Program-made: the position numbers and the translations under genes
Source of the DNA: Fallopia convolvulus
Taxonomy: Eukaryota > Streptophyta > Magnoliopsida > Caryophyllales > Polygonaceae
Direction of reading: 5' to 3'
DNA length: 64,000 nt
Assembly (NCBI GenBank): GCA_964016875.1
Contig: OZ024719.1
Coordinates: forward strand, 30,862,679 to 30,926,678
Notes under the pieces: generated by a model
What the model saw: only the letters and a program-made list of their open reading frames with translations
Told to the model about the DNA's origin: nothing
The model's database searches: none
Shown here: in pieces, positions 33,072 to 44,395 of the stretch
How the letters are laid out: the number at the start of each line of letters is the position of its first letter
How positions within the stretch are numbered: the first letter of the stretch is position 1

Positions 33072-36000
33072 CTAAGCTTGAAGTGCCTTCATCTGGCCCC
33101 GCTTTTCCTTCATCTCGTCCTTGAGAGGCTCGGTAGATGGTTGTGGGTGGACAAGGCTGGAGGAAGGAGAAGAAAAGCATGCATCAACCATGCCACTACG
33201 AAGGAGGGATATCCTATGCTCAACAAATGCGAATATTTTTCGATCTTTATGCCCCTTAGCAGCTTTGATCCACAGCTCTATCATCTTTGTGTTTGACAAT
33301 GGTTGTCCCGATGCATTGTTCACTTGTTCCTCAACAACTAGTCGTTCAAACTTACGCTTGAATAGAATGAAAATGCATTACAATGAAGATATGAAACCAA
33401 TATATGACATTAAGAACAAGTTGTAGAAACAAATGTAAAATAAACAAGTATGCAAGATAGAGCACATTGCATTCACAAACAGATTTCATTCACAAAAAGT
33501 TTGTGGTTAAGAGATTCACAAACATCTATCTTTGACACAATATAACATCATATTGGATTCACAAACATCTCTATCTTTGGCACAAGACGGATCACATATA
33601 GCATGAGCACAAAGCACATAACTTATAGAAAATTGCATTCATAAACATGATTTGCTAACTAAAGGAGCATTACACATGACAGATAATAATAACCATGACT
33701 TGCTTCTCATTTACACATCTTCTAACCTTCATTCAATCATTACTTGCTAACTAATGAGCATTAGCTTCAAAATATACTAAACATGACTTCTTCCATAATT
33801 TAAACAACCCAACAATTTCATAATAGCATAAAAATCTCAGCATAAAAATCTCAGTCAAAGGCTCAACTAGAGAGGACTAGAAAAGTAAGTCTACAATACA
33901 TCTCATCATAAAAGGCAACCATAAAGCAACCATAAAAGTCATATTTTGACGATAAATTGCAACCCAATCAGATTTGGAAATGAGAAGTAATATTCAGCCT
34001 AATACTTACAATGATAGCAGCTGGTCGTTCACCAAGGCCTTGCCCATCTTTGGTTGACCACAACTTCTTTACAACCTCAGAAATCATAGGCATGGTACCA
34101 GACTCATCACCCTTGAAAAACAGAGAGTAAAATTGAGTTCAACAATATCAAAACAATCATGAAGTAATATGTGAAATCTGATTGCAATTACCATCGTTTC
34201 AATCCACTTTGTGAACTTTCGAGAACCCCCTCGATATGGTCCAGACTTGAGTGATTTCTTTGATCTCCTGTTCTCCTTATTCACCTTAGCTTGGCGCAAC
34301 AAGTTGGGATCAGTTCTCCACATGGTCTTCATCCTTGTCCAGTGCTTGCTCGCTAACTAGGTTGGTTGTACATTTCTAGCACGCGCATTCTTGAAGACAT
34401 TGCTAAGGTGCCTTCCAATTTGGTGTAGAAAGGCATTCTTCATCAGCTCATCCGTCTCCCTCCAACAGAGATACCTCTACATTGAGAAATAAGAAATAAG
34501 ACAGCCTTTGTTTCATTAATTTAAAGAAATAAAAGGAATATTACATCAATAGGTTGATTTAAACTAAAACTTATTGTTCTTTCATTTTTAAAGAGAAAGA
34601 AAGGCAAAATTTCAGCAATAGAGTGATTAGTTTGCACATAATTAGTTGGCACATGTCAAATCATTTTAATCAATTGACCGACGACAAGGCTCATGTGACC
34701 TAACCTAGTTGTTGTTACATGAAAATCATAGCTAGAAATGACTCTCATAAATAGATACTCGATATATAAGATGCAACCTACTAATAAACCCAATTGATTG
34801 ACGACTAGGCTCATGTGCGCATTGTTATAGCACTAAATTCAATTTCTTTCCTAATTAATCTCTCTTTTTTTAGCAACCTAATTAAGTTCTTACTTCAAAC
34901 AAAAGATTACCAACAAGATATCAATCATAATTTCCTTACTCGACTATAATACATATCAGACAACTAATTAGATCAAATCAGATCAACAAATCACCCAATT
35001 TAACTCATTCTAGGCAAATTAACTCCATTATGTTCAAATCACACAACAAAGTAACTTCATTCTGTTCAAATCAGCCAGATTATGAGAGTTTGGTTCAAAT
35101 GAAACAAACTCTTATCCTAAAACGAATGCACTTTTCATAGTTAGTAATGCACTTTTTATATAAAAGTGCATTGAAAAATACAAAAAGTGCATTACGAAAA
35201 AGTGCACTAAAAAAATTTGAAAAGTGCACTAAAAAGTACGAAAAGTACAAATGCGAAAAAGTGCACTACGAAGTATGAAAAGTTCACTACTAACTACAAA
35301 AAGTGCATTCGTTTTAGGATAAGAGTTCATTTTAGGATAAGAGTTTGTTTCATTTGAACCAAACTCGAGATTATGAAGCCATTATGAAGCCAACAGCCAA
35401 GACAACAACGGATAAACGATTTTGCATTTTAAGAAGTAGAAAATAATCTGAAACTCTTGAAATCACATGGTCTGCACATGTCTTGGCACTCTAGATATAC
35501 TGGTCCAAGGACCTTCATAATGGCCATGGACCATTTCCTTAGCCTTTGCAAACGCTAAATTTTTTGGTTCATAGTCCCTACAAAGAATTGGATACACTTA
35601 ATAAAATGAAAATTAGGATTAATAGAGAAGAGTTTTAGCACTGACCGGCTGCCTTCCCCAGCGATCCATATAAGCTTATGTTGTGTACCTTCTTCCTCTT
35701 CTTGATCTTCATCTCCTTATTTTGTACCTCCTTGTTCTTTATCTCCTAAATCTTGTTCTCCTTCACTTTGCTCCTCTTCTTCCTCACCCTCATCCAAAAC
35801 TTGTTCTTCCTCACCGTCTTGCTCAACGTCTTCCTCAACGACTTCATCATCTTGGTCCTCACCTTCTTTGTCAACTTCTTCTTCTTCCTCAACTTCTGCA
35901 TCTCCTTCCATATGAACCCCATGCTCATTATCCACATTGAAATCATCCTCAATATGTTGGTCATAACTTTCTTCCTCAATTGATAGTAGGGCTGGTGCAA

Positions 36001-36300
36001 CAACTTGCTTTGTTCGTGGTCTTGGAACCGGGATAGGAGTTCTTGAACGAGCATTTAATCGAGCCTTTGAAGAGTTGAGTGCTCGTCAGACAAGAGTGGT
36101 AGGAGTAAGGTTAGGGCTACATGTTCTTGAAGTAGGGAGAACTCTTGGTGGTGAAGCTGGTGGGGAAGCTTTTGAAGGATCCTTTGAACGTGGGGAAGCT
36201 TTTAAAGGAGCCTTTGAACAAGCAACAACTCTTGGTGGAGGGGATGCAAGTGGTGTTGATTTTTCATAGGAGGTCTTCTAGGGCTTAAAGCACCCTTAGA
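33072..36300 (-). pseudogene. CACTA accessory gene, plant Ptta/En/Spm transposase-like
   Basis: On the minus strand, a Pro/Ser-rich start near 36300 leads to a long acidic tract (EEEEEVDKEGEDQDDEVVEE, 35930-35717). After an intron-like gap come RETDELMKNAFLHQIGRHLS and, after a stop, LASKHWTRMKTMW, then NKENRRSKKSLKSGPYRGGS and RKFTKWIETM (about 34450-34190). The N.ENR.....HxGGS.....W block is characteristic of the plant Ptta/En/Spm family. A last exon (33323-33072) reads QPLSNTKMIELWIKAAKGHK and ends in a coiled-coil-like tail. Such proteins are thought to bind the subterminal repeats. At least one stop in a core exon indicates a pseudogene. Confidence 0.7.
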
Positions 36301-36894
36301 TGGAGAAGAAAGTGGTGGACCACGCGCAAAGTTGCAGCTAGTAACCCCAACACGTCCATGAGTTGTGCTCCGAAGGTCTCTCGTGATGAATTGAATGAGA
36401 GAAATAGAAGGAAACATCAATAGAACTCAAGTTGCAATTGAGCATGCAATTGATCCAAGATATGAAAATAATAGAAGAAAGAGGGAGAGATGGGGAGATC
36501 GAACAGAATCGCCGGGAGAGGGCGTCGCGACTGAGAGCGAACCCCTAACAAACCTCATTTCTCTCTCAATCTAAAAGAACACAAGTGATGAGAGTGAATG
36601 CGTGTTAGGTGTGAGAGTGAATGAAACCCTAACAAACCTTACTCCTCACTTCCACTTCCAGGCCTAGATTCGAGCCCAAAAATGAATCTCTAAGCCCAAA
36701 ATTTCGGAATTTCCCTCCCATTCAAAACTCGAAATTGAAAATTCACTCTCAAACAAAAATTTCCCTCCTAAATGAATAATTATATCCTACATCAATTCTT
36801 CCCTCCTTACTCAATATTCCCCTCCTAAAACAAAAATCTAGATGGTAAAAGTAGCAAATAGTTACATAGATGATAGAATGAGTAAAAAAAGAAT

Positions 36895-37640
36895 TTACCA
36901 ATCATATTTTTCGGAACTTGAATATGATGGAAAATCATCTTCTTCGTTTTCGTTTGCAATATCGAAGCTATCATCGCCACTTTCCACATCGTATGCTTCC
37001 TCATGCAAAGAAACTGGATCATTAAGATTTGTAGGTAAAGATTGAATTGTTGACCCTACGAAGCCATCAATCTCAAAGTCATCCGGTTGTAATGGTTCAA
37101 AAATGGTTGGTTGTTCAATATTGCTCTCTGCCCATCGTTGCTCAACGTTGGCTCTTGGCTTTTTCTTACACACATATCTCCAATATGTACGACTTCGGGG
37201 TGCGCCAAGGTAGTGAAGATAGTAAACTTGGATGAATTGTTTGAGCAAAGACGAAAGGATCATGGTTGTTGTAACGTCTCTTCACATTAACCTCTTGGAA
37301 ATGGTATTCTGGATGGACTTTTGTCCCATTAGGGCTAGGGTCAAACCACAAACAGTTGAACATGACAATCTTCTTACACGACATCCCAGTGAACTCAAAC
37401 TCCAAAATTTGTTCTATCAACCCAAAGAAATCTGATTATGTATCACCATTAGAAGCTTGCACACACACACACACCACTATTCATGGTTAACTTTCCTTCT
37501 CTGCGTTGCAACGTTTCAAATTTATAGCCATTGATGCAATATGATGGCCATGACAACACCTTTGGGGATGGCCCCCAAGCTAAAGTATTTATCAAATCAT
37601 GATCCTCAAGTGGGGGGTGTAGGGCGTTTGTAACCAAAAC
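36895..37640 (-). pseudogene. CACTA transposase (TNPD-like), C-terminal DUF4216-type region
   Basis: The minus strand reads GPSPKVLSWPSYCINGYKFE, LQRREGKLTMNSGVCV, then VMFNCLWFDPSPNGTKVHPE and YNNHDPFVFAQ. A frame change near 37225 leads to QVYYLHYLGAPRSRTYWRYV and an acidic tail ending at 36895. The FNCLWFD...DPFVFAQ...QVYYLHY pattern is that of the DUF4216 domain at the end of plant TNPD-type transposases. The catalytic N-terminal two thirds are missing: only about 700 bases of noncoding terminus separate it from the right end. Confidence 0.8.
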
Positions 37641-38370
37641 CTACGAAACATAGACACATATATTGACCTTATACACGTTTCATGTTAGAATTTTGTATTG
37701 TTGACACAATATGCACTAGTATTTACAATTTCATGAAACCATGTACAAAAAATAGTTGGCAAGTCCGAGCGGATCTTCTTGTCCTACAGTGTGTTGAAAT
37801 TCCCTACACATGGAAAGAACAACATAAGACTAGTACTTCAAAGTTTCACTCAACTATTTATACATGTCTAAAATAACATAGATATATATAAGTTCAATTG
37901 ACTTACTCGACGTAGGAGTCGACCTCTCTACAATTAAGTAGGATGTATGTATGTGCTGCATGAAAGTCTGACTCATCGGACATCCAAACAGCCTTGCATT
38001 TTCCACTTGCACAACCCGGATGGTTGAAAATAGAATCGAACATAGCTGCATGATTATTTCGCGACAAATTTCCCATAAATTTAGAACCGAATTTAGCTTC
38101 GTAATATATTCGCATCAATATGGCCACAACTATAGCCACAACGCATATTTTCATGGCTATATGGCCACAAAATTAGAATCCAACTTAGTTGTGTGTTTAT
38201 TTCGTGACAATATTCCCCCAAATTTAGCGCCAACCGTGAATTTCATGGATAAACAACAAGAAAATTTGAGAATTGTGGGGGATGTTGTGGCAGTTACCTG
38301 CAAACTTACCCACACCAGATATTTCCTGTCTATAATTTCCTGGCTATACGCGCATTTTCTAGTAGTGATG

Positions 38371-38580
38371 ATAGAAAATATCACTTATTGAAGAAGATGA
38401 TAAAATTTGTGTGACAACTATCATCTTATAAAGTATATGATTAATTTATACGTAAGAACAGTATATCTCATAATAAATGATCAACAAATTCGAAGATAAT
38501 TTAGTGGTTGTTTTACTTGTGACCCGAAGTTGACAATATATTATATGAACTACTCATTGTTATAATTTTTAATAAATAAC
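38371..38580. repeat. Hairpin-array DNA right of the CACTA element
   Basis: Continues the array cut at 32041, with TATCA/TGATA (38379/38398 area) and ATCAT/ATGAT around a CTTATAAAGT loop (about 38410-38432). The tail near 38520 resembles that near 29500 (GAAGT.GACAAT.T.TTAT). Confidence 0.5.
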
Positions 38581-38940
38581 TTAATATTATACTTTCTAGA
38601 CACTTTAAGTTTTATGTTTATAAAAATCGAGTATCAATACATAAATAACAAATGAAAAAAATTATTTTAAATATTCAAATCAAGTGGAATTTATATTTTA
38701 GTAATTTATTCCTTATAAATATTTAATAAATACAATCTAAATTTGGGCAAGATCTCAATAATGAAGTTTTTTAATATATTCAATGAAAATTGGGAAAATA
38801 TAAAAAGTAATTTTTTATAAATTACATAATTTTAACTTGATAGCAAATAAAAATTTAAATAATTAATTTTATAAACAATATTTTGATTTAATTCTGTTAA
38901 ATTAAGTTTTAAATAAAAAAAGGTAAAGGAATGTAGGCAA
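38581..38940. other. Very AT-rich spacer
   Basis: No ORF, repeat structure or element end recognised. Confidence 0.5.
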
Positions 38941-38954
38941 AAGAAAAAAATGTG

Positions 38955-39030
38955 AGTGGTGGGACTCAAACCAATGACCTCTTGCACTTTCCAAACACCC
39001 AACACTTCTTCATTCCGCTATGCTATCAAG
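38955..39030 (-). other. tRNA-like fragment with A and B boxes
   Basis: On the minus strand TAGCATAGCGG (39025-39015) fits the RNA polymerase III A box, and GGTTTGAGTCC (38972-38962) is close to the B box GGTTCGANTCC, 53 bases downstream. A complete cloverleaf was not found. It may be a decayed tRNA gene or the head of a tRNA-derived SINE. Confidence 0.4.
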
Positions 39031-39826
39031 ACTTTCTTGTGATAAAGGAAAATTAAAATCCTTTATTTTCTTTCTTTCTTTCTTTCCTTCTTGCAAGAAG
39101 CTTTCATGGTGGAAAATTGATTTGACACTTAACCAATTAAGCTTCTTCCACCTCTCTTCTTCCCCAATCCCTCCTCCTCTCCACCCGTTTCAAACAAACA
39201 AACTTCCAACCACTCATGGAAGACCTCCTTGTCCATGAGAGGTCCTTAACCATGGTGGTGGATTGAAGGCTACATCCCTTTCACTATAAATAGAGGTGAT
39301 TTCAAGAGAGAAAGACACACAAATTTACTCTTCTTCTACTCAAAAATCAAGTTAGTTTTCAACTTTTAAGCTCTTCAATTTCTGATTTTTCTTTCTAAAA
39401 AAATCACATAAGCCCTAGTTGTGCTTGAGATTCAAAGACCAATTCCATGTTTGTTTCTCCACCAAATTTTATGATTCAAGTCCCTATTTGTAGATAAAGG
39501 AGCTATCTACAAAATCCCTAAATCAATTGGGCACAAACACCACAAAAATTGAGCCAAAACTTCAACTAAACCAGTCGACATGGTGTAGTTTCGGGTTTTC
39601 GGGCTGGTGACGAACGATTTTCTCCAAGCTCGTACGCCTTCCTTCCGCATCTATTTCATACACCTTTGCCAACAATAGAAAGAGGGACACGAGAGGTCCC
39701 AACTATTGCACCTTCCAACCCCGCTACATTACAGATGTCGCCGCTACGAACGCGTAATCCTCCCTCAATAACCAACATCCATCCACTCAGGGAGAACGGA
39801 CTGGAAATGAATGGACTTCTTGTTGG
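39031..39826 (+). mobile_element. LTR- or leader-like region before the hairpin LTR element
   Basis: TATAAATA at 39285 is followed by GAGGTGATTTC and CAAGAGAGAAAG, a typical LTR promoter and transcript start. A 60-codon ORF (39666-39848) has no known domain. No second copy was found. Confidence 0.35.
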
Positions 39827-39847
39827 TGATTTTAATTTCATTAAGTG

Positions 39848-40165
39848 ATTGTTCCCTATATGGGAACAATACGTTTTAGTGAGATTGGGGTTCATACGAC
39901 ACTCTAAGATCTTACTTTGCTATGTCACGGGTTTCGGTGTTCGGAGTGCGCGCTCGTGTAAGCATAGTTGAGATCTAGAGGGGAACATTTAAAAGAAGTT
40001 ATTTTACCTATAAAGGAACAAAGGAATTGCTATGTTATAGTGATGGAAATATATCCCTAATAGGGAAATATGTCTCTAAGACAGGAGCTCTATATACAAC
40101 ATTAAGGATGAACAATAGGCGTTGTTCCTAGAGAGGGAACAATGTTTGTTCCCTTGAAGGGAACA
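39848..40165 (+). repeat. Hairpins in the 5' LTR
   Basis: Perfect inverted repeats: ATTGTTCCC/GGGAACAAT (39848-39856 and 39862-39870), TCCCT/AGGGA near 40054-40066, TGTCT/AGACA near 40071-40083, TTGTTCC/GGAACAA (40122-40128 and 40136-40142), and TGTTCCC/GGGAACA (40147-40153 and 40159-40165). The 3' LTR keeps the first, with one wobble, and loses some others. Confidence 0.85.
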
Positions 40166-40417
40166 GTGGTTCACCTGAGTGGAAATAGTAATTCTTTGAC
40201 GCATGATTAAAAATTCATCACGTGTTAATTGTTTATAATCATCTTATAATCCGTTGTATAACTGCATTATAACTTCCTTAATGGGTTAATAAGTAATAAC
40301 TGATGGGTGACGTGGGTTATTGATGATAACCTTTCGTGGCACTTCGTAATTGTCGTTAACTTCTAGTAACTGCCGGTAACTGTTGCTAACTGTTCCCTGA
40401 AACTACTTTCCTTTGCC

Positions 40418-40425
40418 TATATAAA
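40418..40425 (+). promoter_or_regulatory. TATA box of the 5' LTR
   Basis: TATATAAA in CTTTGCCTATATAAATGG; the same context recurs in the 3' LTR at 42956-42963. Confidence 0.55.
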
Positions 40426-40616
40426 TGGCTATTGGAAGATTAGTGTCGGGTTGGGTTAGCTTAATCATTGAAGAATGTCTCTCTCCATGATTGAACTTCA
40501 AATAGAGTCTAATATCCATTTTACATGAACTTTAAGATTCGATCACTCTCATGAACCTTGTTAGATATCGATTGGTTTGTCTTATCTCATTTCACATTTT
40601 GTGGATTCCCCATGGC

Positions 40617-41319
40617 CAGTGGCGGAGCTAGAAGATTTGGAAAGGGGGGGCGATAATTATAAATATGATTTTTTTAAAACAAAGTATCTTATTACCAATT
40701 AATAGTTAAAAATATTATAAGTCAACATATAATTAAAATTATAGGGGACTAGTTAACAATAAACTAAATTTATGTATACCAACTTACCAAGTAACAAATA
40801 TCAAAAAAATATATATATATATAAATAATAATTAGTAGAGTTGTTCAAGAAAATATAAATTAATTAAGACAATTATTATGACAGTCTATGTATTATATAT
40901 AATTTTGATATGTCAAATACGATTATTTTTAGTTTTGTAATGTTACACCTATTTTATATTTACTATCCATACTAATTAAATTTAATAAAATACTAATTTT
41001 GACAATATATCCTAGCTGTTGTTACTACTATATCAAGTATCTCCAAAAAAAATTGGAAAGGCGGGCAAAAAAAGATAAATGGAAAGAAGCGGGAGAAGAA
41101 GAGGGAATAGAGTTTGAGAGTGGGTAAAAAATTAAATAAATAACATTAGAGGCAAAAGAAGGGGCTTTGAAAGTCGAACACGGGGAACTAAGGACATTTA
41201 TTGGTAGAATACACTACACTAGCAACCTATTGTATCACATCTCCAACGCTTAATTATATATTCATGAAAGGAGAGAGGGGGCGGCCGCCCCCCTTCGCCC
41301 CCCCTCCGCTCCGCCACTG
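40617..41319. mobile_element. hAT-type non-autonomous element, 703 bp
   Basis: Ends CAGTGGCGGAGC (40617) and, reversed, CAGTGGCGGAGC (41319). The 8-bp flanks are CCCATGGC (40609-40616) and CCCAAGGC (41320-41327), one mismatch apart. The sister LTR near 43144-43155 has the uninterrupted CCCCAAGGC. Interior AT-rich with GA/G-rich ends and no transposase. Confidence 0.93.
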
Positions 41320-42418
41320 CCCAAGGCTATGTAGGGGGCGAAATATTGATTTCGGAATGCGTTTCTATATGATTCAAACCTATATCAAGTATTGCATATG
41401 ATTAATCTACTTAAGAGTCGTCATCTTCAACTACATCCACGAAGAGGAACTTCACAGCTTCAGCAACACACTATTCCCTTAGTACCAACAGATACAAGAT
41501 CTTTAGTGGGAACTACAAAGCATAGAGTCCACGACACCTACTTTTGAAATAAATATTTTGAGATCAATCATATGGAAACGTCTTTCGTGGAAGACAACCA
41601 ATTTGAAGTTGGAGGAGATCAAAGGTTTGATTGTCCTACTTAAGAACCCGAAAACCTATAAAGGTGGATCCGAATTCTCTCATGTTTGATCTTGGGAATT
41701 GAAGGGTTTTCCCCATGATATTGTTCTGATTAATGATATGTAAAGTGTGGTAATGGTTGATCGTTAACCATACGTGATCTTTTGATCATAGAATAATGGA
41801 TGTGTTTTGTACACGTGCTCATGTTTTCTTGTTACTTAGTAAATGAGAATTGATCAGTGTAATACCCAAGTTTTGATTAATCATATAAAAGAGAGTATTA
41901 TTTGATTGTGTTAGAAAAACTAAATTTTGGATCAAATGATTTTTGGATAAATAATCTCGAGAAGGGAACGTTGAATGTTCCTTGCAATGGAACGAATCTG
42001 TTTCTGATGTATTCTTGCTTGTTCCAAGATATAAGTTCTATGTGAACAAGAGTCTATTACATGACGTTATACGTTATATATGGTATTTGATAGCCATATA
42101 AAATATGATCAAAGTTATGATCATGAGCTCTAGGTTGGCTTCACAAACGTTCACGAATAGATATGGACTCGAGGTCCTTCATGGACTTAAGTAAGACTTT
42201 AGAGATGTAACAAAGCTTATGTGTGTGTTATCTTTATGCATCCAAAGTGGTTAATTGGTACAATCCTTAGGACACCATGATTCCGGGGTGTTTGAAATGT
42301 GTAACAACACTAAAGCGAAAATTCAATCGATATCGACATTTTTGCTTATGCATGAGTTTTGGATAAAAGCTTGCTTATTTTATGAATCAAGGATTGCACT
42401 AAAATGGGGGAGGATTTT

Positions 42419-43372
42419 TGATTATTTTAGTGTCATCAAGTTATTGTTTCCTATATGGGAACAATGCCTTTTAGTGTGTTTGGGGTTCATACGACACTCT
42501 AATATCTTACTTGGCTATGTCACGGGTTTGAGTGTGCGGAGTGCGCGCTCGTGTAAGCATATTTGAGATCTAGAGGGAAACATTAAAGAGAAGTTATGTT
42601 ACCTATAAAGGAACAAAGGAATTGTTATGTTACTAGTGATGGAACTATATCCCTAAGAAGAAAATATATCTCTAAGACAGGAGCTCTACATACAACATTA
42701 TGGATGAACAATATGCGTTCTTCCCTTGGAGGGAACAGTGGTTCACCTGAGTGTGAACAGTAGTTCTCTGACGCATGACTAAAAATTCAACACATGTTTA
42801 TTGTTGATAATCGTCTTGTAAACCGTTGTATCACCGCATTCTAACCTTTCATGGGTTATTGATGATAACGTTTCGTGGTACTTGGTAACCGTAGTTAACA
42901 CTAGTTACCGCCAGTAACTTCTGCTAACCGTTCCCTGAAACTACTTTCCTTTGCCTATATAAATGGCTATTGGGATATAAGTGTTGGGTTGGATTCGCAT
43001 AATCATCGGAGAACGTCTCTCTCCATGATTGAACTTCAAATAGAGTGTAATATCCATTTTACATGAACTCTAAGGTTTAATCTCTTTCATGAGCCTTGTT
43101 AGAGATCGGTTGGTTTGTCCTATCTCACTTCAAATTTCGTGGATTCCCCAAGGCTATGTAGGGGGAGAAATATTGATTCAGAATGCGTTTCTATGTGATT
43201 CAATCATATATCACGTATTGCATATGATTGATCTACTGAAGAGTCGTCATCTTCAACTACATCCACGAAGAGGAACTTCACAACTTCAGTAACTCATTGG
43301 TCACATAGTACCAGCAGATACAAGATCTTCGGTGCAAACTACGAAGCATAGAGTCCACGACACCTACACTTC
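42419..43372 (+). mobile_element. 3' LTR of the non-autonomous element
   Basis: Matches the 5' copy throughout, including GGGGTTCATACGACACTCTA, GGAGTGCGCGCTCGTGTAAG and GAAGAGGAACTTCACA. It lacks the hAT and has several small deletions near 42650-42730. Confidence 0.75.
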
Positions 43373-44395
43373 CCAACTACCATATGCCGTTGTCAAGCCG
43401 CCATAGTCCGAGCTAGTGCCGACAGTTGGTAGAGGGAGTGTCCGGCTATCTACTAGCGCTTGAAGCGCCACCAATGGCCACCCCTCGAGGAGACAATTCA
43501 CCGGCGAAGTTGGCTTGTTGTACTGTTTTCTTTTTGCTTGGAAAGAAAGAAAAGAGGTGTGGGTCGACCCACCTCGGTTTTCGTGCACATCAGCCGAACT
43601 TGTTTCCGTCCTGTTATTTGTCGGTAGAAATTCCCTACTCGTATTTTATAAAATAATTTCAACTTAGAAAATAATTTCTACCTATATATAATATTTATTT
43701 AAATTAATTGAATAAATATTACGAGTGGGCTAATAAAAAGGGAATTTATGAATTAAATTCATTGCATGCCCATCTAGCTATTTTATAATTTTTATAAAAT
43801 TATTTAAGACATTACCTTGAAATAATAATAAAGGAATATTATTATTGGGTTAAATAAATTATCAAAATAAATAATTTAGAATAAATACCTTATTCTTTTA
43901 AAAAGAAAATAAGATAAGGTTATTATAAGAAATGAAATAAGGATTTTAATATAATTTATTTCTTTGTATTATCTCGGATTTCTAGATTAAGCTTTGGAGT
44001 TTTCTAAGTCACCTTCAATTCCGAGCCTCCGAGTAAGTTCAAGAGAAATTCAAGGCAAGTGGATATTCTCCTTGGGACTTTTCGATATCTCGATTTCGTT
44101 AAATCTTCTCTAGATTGGGAACAAACTTGTTTGCTTAAATAAATGACCATAGGATATATATCTATTTCTAGAACTAATGACATCTTATTATCGTTATTAC
44201 TATTCAAATGCTAGAAATGAACTTAGGATCGATGATTGCGGCCATAAAAAGGTTTCGTCTAAAGTCTTTTACAATGTCGCTTTTCAAAATTCACGAATTA
44301 GGCTAACTTCTATGCTATACCGACATTCAACTTAATAATAAGGCTAAAGGTTTGTCTTGTTCCATCCATTAATTAAGTTATGCTATTAATAACGC
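43373..44395. other. No recognisable gene; AT-rich after 43640
   Basis: GC-richer 43373-43610 has short open frames in both directions without known domains. The rest is AT-rich. Confidence 0.4.

Larger units (their letters stand above)
32042..38367 (-). mobile_element. CACTA (En/Spm) element with target duplication ATG
   Basis: The ends are CACTGCTGGAAAATGCGTC at 32042 and, reversed, CACTACTAGAAAATGCGCG at 38367. The flanks 32039-32041 and 38368-38370 are both ATG, the 3-bp duplication expected for this superfamily. Subterminal GCCACAAAGTTAGCCA-like repeats fill both ends. Remnants of two genes lie on the minus strand in CACTA order. The 6.3-kb copy cannot encode a full transposase. Confidence 0.93.
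39827..43372 (+). mobile_element. Non-autonomous LTR element with long direct repeats
   Basis: Two copies of about 0.95-1 kb (39827-41547 without the hAT, and 42419-43372) flank roughly 870 bases with no coding potential. Both begin TGATT.TTTTA and end GACACCTAC, and both carry a TATATAAA box. A purine tract AAAATGGGGGAGGA (42401-42414) precedes the second copy, as expected for a 3' LTR. The lack of gag or pol points to a TRIM/LARD-like element. No target duplication or standard primer site was found. Confidence 0.65.

Noticed and set aside
35717..35940. Plus-strand Leu/His-rich ORF (MYLLPLLDLHLLILYL)
   Set aside because: It mirrors the acidic Glu-rich tract of the CACTA gene on the minus strand, which fits the family.
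43364..43656. Opposing short ORFs at 43.4-43.7 kb
   Set aside because: No domain, no codon pattern, no homology recognised.
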